64,000 nucleotides of DNA. Source: Chitinophaga pinensis (GTDB lineage: Bacteria > Bacteroidota > Bacteroidia > NS11-12g > UBA9320). Position 1 is the stretch's first letter; each line of letters starts with the position of its first letter. Below the pieces are notes generated by a model that did not search any database, was not told the origin of the DNA, and saw only the letters and a list, made by a program, of their open reading frames with translations. A program made the position numbers and the translations under genes. The stretch covers positions 108,847 through 172,846 of the forward strand of contig CAMDGU010000001.1 of assembly GCA_945897885.1 (NCBI GenBank), read 5' to 3'. Below, in pieces: positions 34,187-44,247 of the stretch.

Positions 34187-36233
34187 TGGCGTCGGGTCTC
34201 GACTTTAAGTAGTCGAAGAAATCCGATTGCGAACGTACCATTTTATCTTCAGAGGTTATGAACCGATTATCCATAGAATCATTGTGTTCTCTGGCCTTTT
34301 GATTATCGCTCAAAATCATGTCAAGATAGTTGTCTATTTCCTTTTTAATGGATTTATCATAAATGGGGCAAGCTACTTCAATCCGGTAATCCAAATTTCG
34401 TGTCATCCAATCGGCTGATGATATGAAATAGAGTGATTTATTGTCATTACCAAAAACAAAAATCCGCGAATGTTCCAAAAAGCGATCGATAATACTTATG
34501 GCTTTTATGTTTTCGCTCAATCCCTTAACTCCCGGTATAAGGCAACAAATGCCTCTTACAAATAATTCTATTTTTACCCCGGCCTCACTGGCAGCATAAA
34601 GTAAATCTATTAATTTTTCGTCTACAAGGTTATTGAGTTTTATTCGCATATAGGCAGTTTTGCCTTTAAGGGCCAACTGCGTTTCGTTTTCAATAAGCTT
34701 TACTATTTTTTTTCGCATGCCAACCGGCGACACCAGCAAATGCTTAAACGTGTGAGGCAAGTAAGGTTTTTCAATCATATGAAAAACTTTGTTTACTTCA
34801 TTGGTTATTTGAGGGTCGGCAGTAAACAGGGCCACATCTGTATAAATTTTGGAAGTTGTTTCGTTAAAATTACCTGTAGCCACATACGCAAAATGATGCT
34901 CCTTGTTTTTAACCACCCTAGTAATGGCTACTAATTTGGCGTGGGTCTTTAGTCCGGTGAGTCCAAAAATAAGCTTAACACCTGCATCCGTTAATTTTTT
35001 ACTCCAGTTTAGGTTAGCCTCTTCATCAAATCGTGCTTGCAATTCAAGAATAGCTGTTACAGATTTACCGTTTCTCACCGCATTAATCAATGCATTTATA
35101 ATCATTGAATTTTTTGCCAATCGGTAAAGCGTAATTTTTATAGACTTTACAGTTGGGTCGATGGCGGCTTCCCTTAAAAAATGAATGACATAATCAAAGG
35201 GCTGATAGGGAAAAAAAAGCAAATGGTCTTTTACCGAAATGGCATGCAGCATACTTACCGATTTTTCAAAAGGCGGATGAGTAATACGCTTAAATGGAGG
35301 GTATTCTAATTCGGGTTCACCTACATTTGGAAATTTTATAAAGTCTTTAAAATTATGATACTTTCCTCCGGGAATTATATTTTCATTATCTGATATTTTA
35401 AGTTTTTTAAGCAATACATTTAGGTAAGGCTTAGGCATGTTTTCATCATAAATAAACCTTACGGGCTCAGCCTTTTTTCTATTTTCAAGGCTTTTTTCCA
35501 TTTGCTCAAAAAAACTGTCAGACACATCACCTTCCAGCGTTAACTCTGCATCTCGGGTCAGTTTTATAATATAGGACTCAAAATTGTCAGGTTCGAATAT
35601 TTGAAATATTTCGGGTAGGTTAAGCCGAATAACATCGTCCAAATAAATAAGGTATTTTTTGATACCTTGATTGGGTAAAAGAATAAAGCGAGAAATAATA
35701 TCTGTAGGAACTTCAATTAGTGCAAAAAGCTTTTGCTTTGTTTTTTTTACAGTAAATTTAACAAACAAATAAATACTTTTGTCACGAAGAGCCGGTATAG
35801 GAGAGGCTTCATTTAAAATAACGGGAACCAATAACGGCTGAACTTTTTCTTTAAAGTACTCGTGCAAATAGCCGTAATGTTTTTTTATTATTTTTCGTTC
35901 ATCTAAGATGATAATATTCTTAGCTTCTAGGTCTTTTTGTATCTGTTTATAGGTTTTGTCAAAGTCTTTTTGGATAGCAATTACCTTTTGATGAATTGCT
36001 TTTAGGGCCAACTGATTTGAAGAGTGAGGCGATTTTGAATCATTTTTTTCAAGGCTGATAAGTCGTCTTACCGTGGCTACTCTTACTCTAAAAAATTCAT
36101 CCAGATTATTGGAAAAAATTCCTAAAAATTTCATCCTTTCTACCAACGGAACGGTATGATCGGCAGCTTCCTGCAAAACACGGGCATTAAAAGCCAACCA
36201 ACTCAATTCTCTATTCAGGTACTTCACTTTCAT
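34173..36233 (-). CDS. ppk1: Polyphosphate kinase 1
   Basis: The start is set at Met35 of the track ORF (MKVKYLNRELSWLAFN), where the family begins; a TAtgTTTG promoter overlaps the longer track start. 686 residues. N-domain YLNRELSWLAFNARVLQEA, middle domain, then the phospholipase-D-like catalytic domains with autophosphorylated His in GLKTHAKLVAI and second site HSRIFVFGN. It transfers the ATP gamma-phosphate to polyphosphate chains, reversibly. The ppx gene overlaps its end. Confidence 0.94.
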   Translation of the reverse strand: MKVKYLNRELSWLAFNARVLQEAADHTVPLVERMKFLGIFSNNLDEFFRVRVATVRRLISLEKNDSKSPHSSNQLALKAIHQKVIAIQKDFDKTYKQIQKDLEAKNIIILDERKIIKKHYGYLHEYFKEKVQPLLVPVILNEASPIPALRDKSIYLFVKFTVKKTKQKLFALIEVPTDIISRFILLPNQGIKKYLIYLDDVIRLNLPEIFQIFEPDNFESYIIKLTRDAELTLEGDVSDSFFEQMEKSLENRKKAEPVRFIYDENMPKPYLNVLLKKLKISDNENIIPGGKYHNFKDFIKFPNVGEPELEYPPFKRITHPPFEKSVSMLHAISVKDHLLFFPYQPFDYVIHFLREAAIDPTVKSIKITLYRLAKNSMIINALINAVRNGKSVTAILELQARFDEEANLNWSKKLTDAGVKLIFGLTGLKTHAKLVAITRVVKNKEHHFAYVATGNFNETTSKIYTDVALFTADPQITNEVNKVFHMIEKPYLPHTFKHLLVSPVGMRKKIVKLIENETQLALKGKTAYMRIKLNNLVDEKLIDLLYAASEAGVKIELFVRGICCLIPGVKGLSENIKAISIIDRFLEHSRIFVFGNDNKSLYFISSADWMTRNLDYRIEVACPIYDKSIKKEIDNYLDMILSDNQKAREHNDSMDNRFITSEDKMVRSQSDFFDYLKSRPDAIEIP

Positions 36234-36328
36234 TTGTAACTCATTTTTATTTTTTAAACTTTTGCCAAATTCAATACTCGATTCATTATGGCTTGAATTA
36301 ATGAGTTGTTTCGCACGTTTCACATCTT

Positions 36329-36336
36329 CAAACATA
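36329..36336 (-). promoter_or_regulatory. -7 promoter element of ppk-ppx
   Basis: TAtgTTTG on minus overlapping the track start ATG at 36335, so translation should begin at ATG 36233 with a leader of about 90 nt. Confidence 0.5.
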
Positions 36337-36341
36337 AAGCT

Positions 36342-36367
36342 AAAGGGTATGAAATTTCATACCCTTT
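36342..36367 (-). terminator. Hairpin downstream of the outer-membrane protein gene
   Basis: Perfect dyad AAAGGGTATG AAATTT CATACCCTTT between the minus-strand gene ending at 36399 and the ppk promoter. The stem is strong but the T-run is short, so it is a probable terminator. Confidence 0.65.
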
Positions 36368-36398
36368 GCAAAAAAATATGTTTACTGTTAACTGAAGG

Positions 36399-37208
36399 TT
36401 AATAATTGATAAGATAAACAAAAGAAAGCTTTAAAGATTGCCCTCGGGTATTACGTATGTAGGGTATACCGTTATTGTCTTTAAGTATTTCTCCCTGTGG
36501 ATCATATTCCTGAGTTCTTACTTTACCAAAGGCATATTTAAAATTTATTTCCATAGGTGTATCGCCACGCATAAATGTGAAACCTGCACTAAACGAGGGA
36601 ATTACAAAGGCCTTATTGTATTGGCGTGAAAGTTCGGTTAAGTTAATAAGTCCCACTTTATTTAGCTCTAACCCTGCTCCGGCACTAAACCCATAATCTT
36701 TTTCGGTAGTATAGGTTGAACCATTTCCAATATTTAGTTTTAATAATAACGGAACTTGGATTGAGCCAAATCCATTTATGCCTCTTACAATTAAATCTTC
36801 TCCCGCTGCCGAAAATGAATTACCAATGCCAAAACTAACCGGTGCCGAAATGGATAGGGATGAATTGTCATCAAACTCTTTTAGATTTAAGCGCGGTTCC
36901 ATACCTATGGATACAATATTAAGTTGTTGGGTTTGGTAAGGAATCTCTGCAAAGGTTGGGTTACCAAGTGTGTCAGTATTTCCTTTAGCTCCGTAATAAT
37001 ATTTTAAAGGGGTTACAATTAAATCGGTGTAAGTGGAAGTGCTTAACGCCATGAAAAATTTGCTTGATAAATCGTTCTTTTTATTCTTTCCTCTTGATTC
37101 TTCACTTTCTTCCTGAGCCAATGAAACTTGAGTGAATGTCGCAATTAAAAGGGCTGAAATAATTACCCTTTTTAAGGATACGAGTGGTTTTATGGTTTTG
37201 AAATTCAT
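36399..37208 (-). CDS. Outer-membrane beta-barrel-like secreted protein
   Basis: The start is taken as Met29 of the track ORF, because the signal peptide then begins properly (MNFKTIKPLVSLKRVIISAL... cleavage after SLAQ). 269 residues. After a charged segment (EESEESRGKNKKND) come alternating beta strands (FFMALSTSTYTDLIVTPLKYYY, PVSFGIGNSFSAAG, SAGFTFMRGDTP) and a C-terminal aromatic end (SLKLSFVYLINY), as in outer-membrane barrels. The family and function are unknown. Confidence 0.72.
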   Translation of the reverse strand: MNFKTIKPLVSLKRVIISALLIATFTQVSLAQEESEESRGKNKKNDLSSKFFMALSTSTYTDLIVTPLKYYYGAKGNTDTLGNPTFAEIPYQTQQLNIVSIGMEPRLNLKEFDDNSSLSISAPVSFGIGNSFSAAGEDLIVRGINGFGSIQVPLLLKLNIGNGSTYTTEKDYGFSAGAGLELNKVGLINLTELSRQYNKAFVIPSFSAGFTFMRGDTPMEINFKYAFGKVRTQEYDPQGEILKDNNGIPYIRNTRGQSLKLSFVYLINY

Positions 37209-37345
37209 AACAATAGAGAATAATTTTTTTAAAGCTTTATGCTTCTTGATTGTTAAACAAAAATAATACCAATTTGATTGGTAATTAAACAACTGCAGTT
37301 AACAGTTGATTTTAAATTGACAAAGGGCACTAAAAGCTGTAAGTT

Positions 37346-38569
37346 TTATGTCGTTTTATTTTTTGAAGGGTTGATTCCTAAAAAAATAAACCAAAACAGC
37401 GAAACCAAAATAACGCCATGTTGCCTATCAAAAAGACACTCGAACATACAACCAAATAAAACTAATGACCATAAAGCGATGAAAAGTTTGGGTAATTGCG
37501 TGAAGTTATTAAACAAGGGTAAAAAGAAAAACAGGGAAAGTAATAGTAGTCCGATAATACCATGAATAGCTGCCTCCATAATAAACTGATTGTGTGGCAA
37601 AATTCGGTTTTCAATAAAAAGATTGGTATTATTTTCTTCATATTGTACACTCATGGCTTGCTTAATATTACTGCAACCTACACCTATGACAGGGTGTTTT
37701 TTTATTAAATCAAAAGCTGTTTTGGCTGCCATTACCCGCATTCCCATGGATTGATAATTGGCATCTTTTTGGTTCCAAATAACTTTTACATCTTCCATGG
37801 AATTAATAATTCTGTTGTGAAACGAACGGATACTGTAAAACGCTATAACAGGAACTATGCAAATTAGTGCCAAACGACCAATAAGGTATTGAATCTTGGG
37901 TTTATGATTGAGAATATAAACCACCCCCAAAACAAAACAGGCAAAATACAACCCCACTAAACCTGTACGAGCTGCTAACACGTGGAGCCCAATAAAATTA
38001 ATACCGGTTAAAATCCATAGCCAGTTTAGTTTGTTTTTAAGCGCATAATATGCCGAAACAATAACGGTAAAGGCACAGAATACTGAAAAAGTAATATGGT
38101 GCATTCCCCCAAGTATTGGAATTGGTTTTGATTGCAATACCAATGCATTTATTTCTTTATAATTTATACCATAATTAATACTGCTTGCTAATGTGGCAGC
38201 TGTAACAGAAATGCAGAAAATTAGGGAGAATTGCTTAAAATTATCTTCTGAATATTTATTTCGAAATGGGAAAACAGAAAAAGACAATAAAAACAATGGT
38301 AGCTTGATGTTGAAACAGGAAAACCATTCATTTACCGAACTCACCCTTAATCCGTCAAACAAGCACAACAAAACAATTCCTGATATCCAAATAAACGAGT
38401 TTGCAAACGTGATTTTTGGTTTATTTATAAATACTTCGGCTAATGCAGCGATAAAAAGTAATCCGGTAGCAATACTTGTAAATGCCCTTGACCAAGGCAT
38501 AGAAACTACAAGCACGATTAATGAAATCTTGAAAAGGTGAAAAGGGTAATTGCTTGTTTTATTTCGCAA
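37346..38569 (-). CDS. O-antigen ligase / polymerase-like membrane protein (Wzy_C)
   Basis: 407 residues with ten or more hydrophobic helices. The conserved region is in a large loop: VLAARTGLVGLYFACFVLG (Arg-Thr-Gly) and, later, ILPHNQFIMEAAIHGIIGLL with the Pro-His-Asn motif found in WaaL/Wzy. Such proteins ligate or polymerise surface glycans in the periplasm from undecaprenyl carriers. It overlaps the LysM gene upstream by 11 nt. Substrate unknown. Confidence 0.85.
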   Translation of the reverse strand: MRNKTSNYPFHLFKISLIVLVVSMPWSRAFTSIATGLLFIAALAEVFINKPKITFANSFIWISGIVLLCLFDGLRVSSVNEWFSCFNIKLPLFLLSFSVFPFRNKYSEDNFKQFSLIFCISVTAATLASSINYGINYKEINALVLQSKPIPILGGMHHITFSVFCAFTVIVSAYYALKNKLNWLWILTGINFIGLHVLAARTGLVGLYFACFVLGVVYILNHKPKIQYLIGRLALICIVPVIAFYSIRSFHNRIINSMEDVKVIWNQKDANYQSMGMRVMAAKTAFDLIKKHPVIGVGCSNIKQAMSVQYEENNTNLFIENRILPHNQFIMEAAIHGIIGLLLLSLFFFLPLFNNFTQLPKLFIALWSLVLFGCMFECLFDRQHGVILVSLFWFIFLGINPSKNKTT

Positions 38570-39578
38570 AACTTAACTTTATCGTAAATTTTTCTTTCTT
38601 GTCAAATCCTAAATTTTCGACGGTAGTTTTGGTTAGGTAAACAATTACGGCATCATTTTCAGCACGGGAAAAGTTTTTGACAACCTTGGCATAAACGGTT
38701 TTATTATTAGCCGGATTGGTAATTAAGATGACAGTGCCTACAGGAGCCGAATGATGTGTAATCCAATCTTTTTTTTGATTGATTTTAGTATCTACCATTA
38801 GTTTTCCACAACCTGTTTCGGTTATTTTTTCTACATCAAATTCAGGGAAATTTTCGATAACAATAATATATCCGGGAATGGTAGGTGTATTTTTTTCTTC
38901 CTCTATTTTATTTTCAATTTCCTCAGTTTTGATTTTACTTTTAATAAGATTTATAGAATCCGTTTTATCTTTTTCACTCTGATTTGCCAATTCTTCTTCC
39001 CTTTTCCTTGCCAAAGAATCTGATTTGGCACTACTATCGACAGGGACCAATATTTTTTTACCTACTTGTAATACTTCACTATTTAGTTTATTTAATTGCT
39101 TTAAAAAATCAACGGATGTATAAAATTTTTGAGCAATACTAAAAAGGGTTTCCCCTTTTTTTACGATATAAGGAATGGTGAAGGTGGTGTTGGATTTAGA
39201 ATTGTCGACACTTATGGAGTCTATAGGTTTATATTCATTTTTTTTTAGTTTTATCGTAGGTTTAGAATACTCATTAGCGTTTTTTGAATATTTAGGCGTT
39301 TTATTTCCAAAAAATTGTTTTTCAGTTTTTCCGGTAGGAATTATAAGAGTTTGCCCAATATTTATTTTTACTTCTGACCCCGGGTTGGCATCTCTAATAT
39401 CTGTCCATTGCACCATATACCGACGGGCCACACCATAAAGTCCCTGACCTTTATCTACCTTGTGTAGGATACAAACTTGACCGTTTCTTAATAATACACC
39501 TATTGAATCATCAACAGAGGCAAATAGGAATGAACCGACCAAACAAAAAAGTAAAGTTAATTTTAGTTTTAGCCACAT
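38559..39578 (-). CDS. Secreted LysM-domain protein
   Basis: 339 residues: signal peptide (MWLKLKLTLLFCLVGSFLFAS), LysM 1 (about 38-90, KGQGLYGVARRYMVQWTDIRDANPG), a linker, LysM 2 (about 130-180, VKKGETLFSIAQKFYTSVDF), a coiled Lys/Glu-rich segment and a C-terminal beta domain (HHSAPVGTVILITNPANN) that resembles a double-psi barrel (RlpA-like). LysM binds GlcNAc in peptidoglycan. Overlap with the O-antigen-ligase-like gene suggests a linked envelope role. Confidence 0.85.
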   Translation of the reverse strand: MWLKLKLTLLFCLVGSFLFASVDDSIGVLLRNGQVCILHKVDKGQGLYGVARRYMVQWTDIRDANPGSEVKINIGQTLIIPTGKTEKQFFGNKTPKYSKNANEYSKPTIKLKKNEYKPIDSISVDNSKSNTTFTIPYIVKKGETLFSIAQKFYTSVDFLKQLNKLNSEVLQVGKKILVPVDSSAKSDSLARKREEELANQSEKDKTDSINLIKSKIKTEEIENKIEEEKNTPTIPGYIIVIENFPEFDVEKITETGCGKLMVDTKINQKKDWITHHSAPVGTVILITNPANNKTVYAKVVKNFSRAENDAVIVYLTKTTVENLGFDKKEKFTIKLSFAK

Positions 39579-39706
39579 AATTATATTTTACGAAAATAGT
39601 ATAAAAATCATGTGACTTATTTAAAGTAATTTCAACGAATATTGCCATTAATTCATTTTAATATACAGCACTTAGAAAAAATAGTAATTTTAGGCCAACT
39701 TAAGAT

Positions 39707-40690
39707 TTGAAAATATTAATTATACGATTTAGTTCCATCGGAGATATTGTACTTACTACGCCCATTGTAAGGTGTCTTAAAAAACAGTTGCCTCAAGGAT
39801 CTGAACTTCATTATTTAACCAAGCCTTCATTTAATTCATTACTAAATGAAAACCCGTACTTGGATAAATTATGGCTTTTAAAATCAAATCTTAATGAAAC
39901 TATCAATGAAATTAAGGCTCAAAAATTTGATTACATTATCGATTTACACAATAATCTTCGTTCGTTTATAATTAAAAATAGATGCGGAGTGCCTTCGTCT
40001 TCTTTTGATAAGCTTAATTTTAAAAAATTCTTAATAACCCGTATAAAAATAAATAAACTTCCTGCGGTTCATATTGTAGATAGATATTTCAGAGCTGTTA
40101 ACAAACTTGGAATCTTCAATGATAATGATGGTTTGGATTATTTTTTTCCGGTATCAAAAGAAATTATTTATCAAAAGGCGGAAAGTTTAAAAGGTTTAAA
40201 TTTTATTTCTCTGGCAATAGGCGGGCAGCATAGCACAAAGAAAATGCCGATTTATAAATTGAAAGAAATAGTAGCTATGTCAGAATACAAAATTACTATT
40301 TTGGGAGGAAATGAAGATGTGCAAGTGGCTAATGAATTGGAAATACAATTCCCGGAAAAAGTAATAAACTTAGCAGGGAAATTAACACTTCATGAAAGTG
40401 CCGGGGTAGTGGCACTTTGCAAAGGTATAATAACACATGACACAGGAATGATGCACATAGCAGCAGCTTTAAAAAAGCCTGTACTTGCGGTTTGGGGCAA
40501 TACAATACCTGAATTTGGTATGTCGGCCTATTATGGAAAACATGAGGTATATATTAAAAATTTTGAAGTGAAGAATTTAAAGTGTCGTCCTTGTAGTAAG
40601 TTAGGATTTGAGAAATGCCCAAAAGGTCATTTTAAATGCATGGGTTTACAGAATGCCAAAGCAATAGCTTATTCAGCAAATAATTTATAG
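39707..40690 (+). CDS. Glycosyltransferase family 9 (heptosyltransferase-like)
   Basis: 327 residues starting TTG (MKILIIRFSSIGDIVLTTP), the classic WaaC/WaaF opening. GT-B fold with DYIIDLHNNLRS and the C-terminal donor site THDTGMMHIAAALKKPVLAVWG. A Cys-rich stretch (CRPCSKLGFEKCPKGHFKC) near the end is common in Bacteroidota members. It likely adds a heptose or related sugar to the lipid A core in the cytoplasmic leaflet. Monocistronic. Confidence 0.9.
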   Translation: MKILIIRFSSIGDIVLTTPIVRCLKKQLPQGSELHYLTKPSFNSLLNENPYLDKLWLLKSNLNETINEIKAQKFDYIIDLHNNLRSFIIKNRCGVPSSSFDKLNFKKFLITRIKINKLPAVHIVDRYFRAVNKLGIFNDNDGLDYFFPVSKEIIYQKAESLKGLNFISLAIGGQHSTKKMPIYKLKEIVAMSEYKITILGGNEDVQVANELEIQFPEKVINLAGKLTLHESAGVVALCKGIITHDTGMMHIAAALKKPVLAVWGNTIPEFGMSAYYGKHEVYIKNFEVKNLKCRPCSKLGFEKCPKGHFKCMGLQNAKAIAYSANNL

Positions 40691-40695
40691 ATCTT

Positions 40696-41499
40696 TTACT
40701 TCTCTATATTTATTCTTCGGTGTTTTGGGTAATTGAATAGTAGTGAACTGATAAGCGGAGCAAAAAATATTAACAGCGTAAGTAAGGAAAAAAGTTGATC
40801 AACAAATTCTTTGGTGTGGTGGTCAATATTTCCACCTGTGCCAATATATTTTATAAAAGCTATATCAGGATAGTAGTGAGTTAGTATTGACAACCCAAGT
40901 TTAAGACCAAGAACTCCAATAATTGTGTAAGCGGATGTTTCTAAAAATGGATATTTGCTCATTAGGGTTACAAACCATGTAGCTACAAATCGCATTGTAA
41001 TTATACCAATAACAACACCCATAATAATAAGGTTCATATTTTTTGTAAAGGCAACCACAGCTAATACATTATCAATAGAAAAGGCCAAATCCATTAATTG
41101 AATCATGAAAACGGTAGCTACAAACGGCGTAATATATTTAGATAAAAAGGAATAAGTTTTAGGTTTTTTTATTTCGTGATGTAGCTCAACTTCCAATTTC
41201 TTTTTTCTGAAATAACCAATAACCAAAAATAATAAATAAATTCCTCCTATTGGTTCTATCCACCATATCTGCAAAAGATAAGATGCTAAAAATAAACACA
41301 AAACTCTAAACCCTATGGCCCCAATCATTCCATAAAAAAGAGCTTTTTTTCTTTGAGTTTTTGGCAGATCCATTACCATTGAGGCTAATACAGCTGCATT
41401 ATCAATTGATAAAAGACTCTCCATAATAATGATATTTAAAACAAGCAGTAACGTGGCTTTAGGGTCGGTTCCTAATATATTCGATATAAATTCGTCCAT
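40696..41499 (-). CDS. TerC-family integral membrane protein
   Basis: The start is taken as Met18 (MDEFISNILGTDPKATLL), 14 nt after a TActTTTG promoter; the track start lies upstream of that promoter. 267 residues with seven or more helices and the family acidic motifs SLLSIDNAAVLA and DLAFSIDNVLAVVAF. TerC/Alx-type proteins are implicated in manganese export or in metallating exported proteins. The substrate here is not shown. Confidence 0.91.
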   Translation of the reverse strand: MDEFISNILGTDPKATLLLVLNIIIMESLLSIDNAAVLASMVMDLPKTQRKKALFYGMIGAIGFRVLCLFLASYLLQIWWIEPIGGIYLLFLVIGYFRKKKLEVELHHEIKKPKTYSFLSKYITPFVATVFMIQLMDLAFSIDNVLAVVAFTKNMNLIIMGVVIGIITMRFVATWFVTLMSKYPFLETSAYTIIGVLGLKLGLSILTHYYPDIAFIKYIGTGGNIDHHTKEFVDQLFSLLTLLIFFAPLISSLLFNYPKHRRINIEK

Positions 41500-41513
41500 T
41501 TTTTTTAGCGATG

Positions 41514-41521
41514 CAAAAGTA
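41514..41521 (-). promoter_or_regulatory. -7 promoter element of the TerC gene
   Basis: TActTTTG on minus, 14 nt before ATG 41499 and inside the longer track ORF. Confidence 0.5.
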
Positions 41522-41607
41522 TAACCAATACTTATAAAATTAATACCCAAAGTTTTTAGTTTTAAATTAACTTTTAGCTTAGTTTCGCTTTTCTAAAACT
41601 TTAAAAA

Positions 41608-41952
41608 GTGGGAATAATAAAAGAATTTAAAGAATTTGCCGTGCAAGGCAATGTGATTGATTTAGCTGTGGGTATTATTATAGGTGCTGAATTTGGGAAA
41701 ATTGTAAATTCATTGGTAAATGATATTTTGATGCCGCCAATAGGTAAATTAATGGGTGGTGTAAATTTCATTGATTTAAACATTTCATTAGATGGGACTG
41801 CATATAAAACTTTAGCAGCCGCCAAAGAAGCTGGAGCTCCTGTTATTGGATATGGTTCGTTCCTGCAAGCAACCCTTAATTTTATTATTGTAGCCTTTTG
41901 TATTTTTATTATGATTAAGGCCGTAAATAAGATGAAGAAAAAGGAAGCTTAA
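41608..41952 (+). CDS. mscL: Large-conductance mechanosensitive channel
   Basis: 114 residues from a GTG start. The N-terminal helix and TM1 read [28 protein letters not shown], then [11 protein letters not shown], a short periplasmic loop, TM2 ([22 protein letters not shown]) and a Lys-rich end. A homopentamer that opens under membrane tension and releases osmolytes. Shorter than E. coli MscL (136) at the C-terminus, within the normal range. Confidence 0.95.
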   Translation: MGIIKEFKEFAVQGNVIDLAVGIIIGAEFGKIVNSLVNDILMPPIGKLMGGVNFIDLNISLDGTAYKTLAAAKEAGAPVIGYGSFLQATLNFIIVAFCIFIMIKAVNKMKKKEA

Positions 41953-42053
41953 TTTTTTTCAGTATATCTTAACTTCTTTTTTTCTTATTTGGTGAAAAAA
42001 GATTTGCATATTTTGTCCACATTGATTACAATTGTGGCCATTTAATCAAAATT

Positions 42054-42458
42054 TTGGTCACATTAAAAAATCATAACGTAATATTAGATGCGGATTTTAC
42101 AATTAAACTGCATTCTAAAACTCTTTATGAGTTAGGTAAAATGTGTCCTGAATATCAGTTAAAGTTTCAAGAAGTTTATTTAAAAAGCAACAGGTCTTTA
42201 TTTTTGGCCTATACGTGTTTACTGTTTTTACCGTCTACTCATTACGCATTTTTGGGGCGTTGGCAATTGCAGTTTTTGTTTTGGCTAACTGTTGGTGGAG
42301 CATTTGTTTGGTGGATGGTTGATTTATATCGTTTACCTGCGTTGGTAAAGGATTTTAATTTTCAACTTCAGCAAAAAGCATTAATGGAAACCAAATCAGT
42401 AAATGTTTTCAAAACTACCAAACCAATTCATATTTCCAAAATGGTAGCTGCCGTTTAG
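42054..42458 (+). CDS. TM2-domain membrane protein
   Basis: 134 residues. There is no ATG before residue 30, so a TTG at 42054 is the likely start. Two helices (about 49-64 and 70-90) are joined by a short turn: LFLAYTCLLFLPSTHYAFLGRWQLQFLFWLT..WWMVDLYRLPALV, in which the GRW and WWMVDL match TM2 domains (quoted in parts: FLGRWQLQFL, WWMVDLYRLP). Function of TM2 proteins is unknown. Confidence 0.78.
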   Translation: MVTLKNHNVILDADFTIKLHSKTLYELGKMCPEYQLKFQEVYLKSNRSLFLAYTCLLFLPSTHYAFLGRWQLQFLFWLTVGGAFVWWMVDLYRLPALVKDFNFQLQQKALMETKSVNVFKTTKPIHISKMVAAV

Positions 42459-42471
42459 TTTAAAAAGTTTA

Positions 42472-44247
42472 CTAATAAAATCTTAAAAGTTTAGTGTTTA
42501 TTGAATATTTGCCATCAAAGGAGTTGAGTCTAATGTAATAAACCCCCTTTTGAAATAATTCTGGGAACAATATAATTTCTGTATTAGAATCTAACGTTTT
42601 TATTATTTGGCCTTTACTGTTATAAATTTCAATTTGTTTCCATAAGATCGGATATGCTAATTTGATTACTGCCGGTTCCGCACCAATGGCAAAGTTAGAA
42701 GTGTTTAAAATTTTAACCCCATTAGTATAGTTTACATGGTCAATTTTTACAAGACTCCAGGGAACAGTATCCAATATACCTCTATCAGTAAAACATTGCC
42801 AAATGTTAGCAACGTCTTTTCCTTGAAATAATATACTATCTATCTTTAGTATAACTCTTGCCATTTGTGGCATAGTGCCTTGCGAAGCTTGCAAAAAGAA
42901 AGAAGTTAAAATAAGGCTATCACTTTTAGTTCTTCTGAATTTATCATTAATACACATTAGGGCTGTTGACCAAAGTTCACGATCTATATCCTTTATTCCT
43001 GATAAATTTTTATACAAACCTTTTGTATTTGTTTTAAAACCATTCCAAAATTGGTTATGGCCATCCCAACTAAAAACATCGTTTCTTCTATTTATGCTTA
43101 ATGCCCCTGAATAACTCATACATACATAATCAGCCTGACCTTCTTCCATTGCTAGTCTTTGAGTTCCTTGAACGGTGGTAGGTGATGCAACAATAGATAA
43201 GGAATGGCCAAACTCGTGAATTATAACTTGTCCATCTTCTCCATCATCTACACCTCCAGTTCCGTATTCTATTTCGTAGGGATATTTTTGGGGATCAAAA
43301 AAACTGTTATCATCTCCATTAGAACCATGAGCATCAATATACAGTGAATCTAATAAACTTTCGAATCCAATAGTCCGCAAATACTGGCTATAATTATTGA
43401 GATGGTAAAAAACATTGATATCTTCAAAGCCTGATTGGTCGCGGGTGAAATTTAAAAAGGTATCGGTTGGTTCTATAGGATTACCAAGAGGGTCGTGGAG
43501 GTTTTTAAGAGTTATTAGTCCGTTACTCAATATGAATTTTCCATTATTAAACATCAAAGGAACCCTCACTTTTATCCTGGCATCAGTAAGTTCGGTTGTG
43601 TTTTTGTCGCCATCATCAACAAAACCTTTGTCGCCATATGTGGCATTTGCTGCTACTATTGGATTTGGCAAATACACCATTGCCGAAACCATACTATCGG
43701 GGCCATTAAAATACAAACGTGGATCATTTACAAATAAAAGTTTATCTTCATTATTGAAATAAAATTGTGCTGATTGATTTTTTGAACTATCCCATATTTC
43801 CATGCGGTAAGCTGGAGTTAAGCCATAATTAGTGTTCATCCAAAATTTTCCTTTTGTATTCGGTATTTCTGGAATGTCCAAATCATCAAACTGGGCAAGA
43901 TTATCCATTACTAAAACTAAATTCCCCAAATTATCATAATTTGCTTGCACAAAGGATTGAAAAACCGGTAACCCTTTATAAATATGCTTATATCTATGAT
44001 GAAATCCTAAAGGTGATTTTTTAATACTTTCCAGCTCTAGTTTTTGTCCACTAAATCTGTTATTTAAATAGTTTGATTCTAAAAATAAATTAGTATTTTC
44101 AGTCGAAATGAATTTTTGAAAATTCTTTATTGTAAGGAATTTTGGCTCAGTAGGCATATAAAACACAGCATGCTTTTTAAACAAACTTGTTTGAGAATAT
44201 ACCATCATAGAAAGTATTAGAAAGCCAAGGGTATTAATATATTTCAT
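42472..44247 (-). CDS. T9SS-exported zinc metallopeptidase (M4/M36-like)
   Basis: 591 residues with signal peptide (MKYINTLGFLILSMMVYSQ). An N-terminal FTP-like propeptide (GFHHRYKHIYKGLPVFQSFV) precedes the peptidase with zinc motif VIHEFGHSLS and third ligand in AMEEGQADYVCM. The C-terminus (about 515-591) is a sorting-domain-like beta module (IYNSKGQIIKTLD, GVYYIRLNSFDGKYS) without the YPNP start. It probably degrades protein outside the cell. The start overlaps the YigZ stop by 4 nt. The exact peptidase family is unsure. Confidence 0.8.
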   Translation of the reverse strand: MKYINTLGFLILSMMVYSQTSLFKKHAVFYMPTEPKFLTIKNFQKFISTENTNLFLESNYLNNRFSGQKLELESIKKSPLGFHHRYKHIYKGLPVFQSFVQANYDNLGNLVLVMDNLAQFDDLDIPEIPNTKGKFWMNTNYGLTPAYRMEIWDSSKNQSAQFYFNNEDKLLFVNDPRLYFNGPDSMVSAMVYLPNPIVAANATYGDKGFVDDGDKNTTELTDARIKVRVPLMFNNGKFILSNGLITLKNLHDPLGNPIEPTDTFLNFTRDQSGFEDINVFYHLNNYSQYLRTIGFESLLDSLYIDAHGSNGDDNSFFDPQKYPYEIEYGTGGVDDGEDGQVIIHEFGHSLSIVASPTTVQGTQRLAMEEGQADYVCMSYSGALSINRRNDVFSWDGHNQFWNGFKTNTKGLYKNLSGIKDIDRELWSTALMCINDKFRRTKSDSLILTSFFLQASQGTMPQMARVILKIDSILFQGKDVANIWQCFTDRGILDTVPWSLVKIDHVNYTNGVKILNTSNFAIGAEPAVIKLAYPILWKQIEIYNSKGQIIKTLDSNTEIILFPELFQKGVYYIRLNSFDGKYSINTKLLRFY

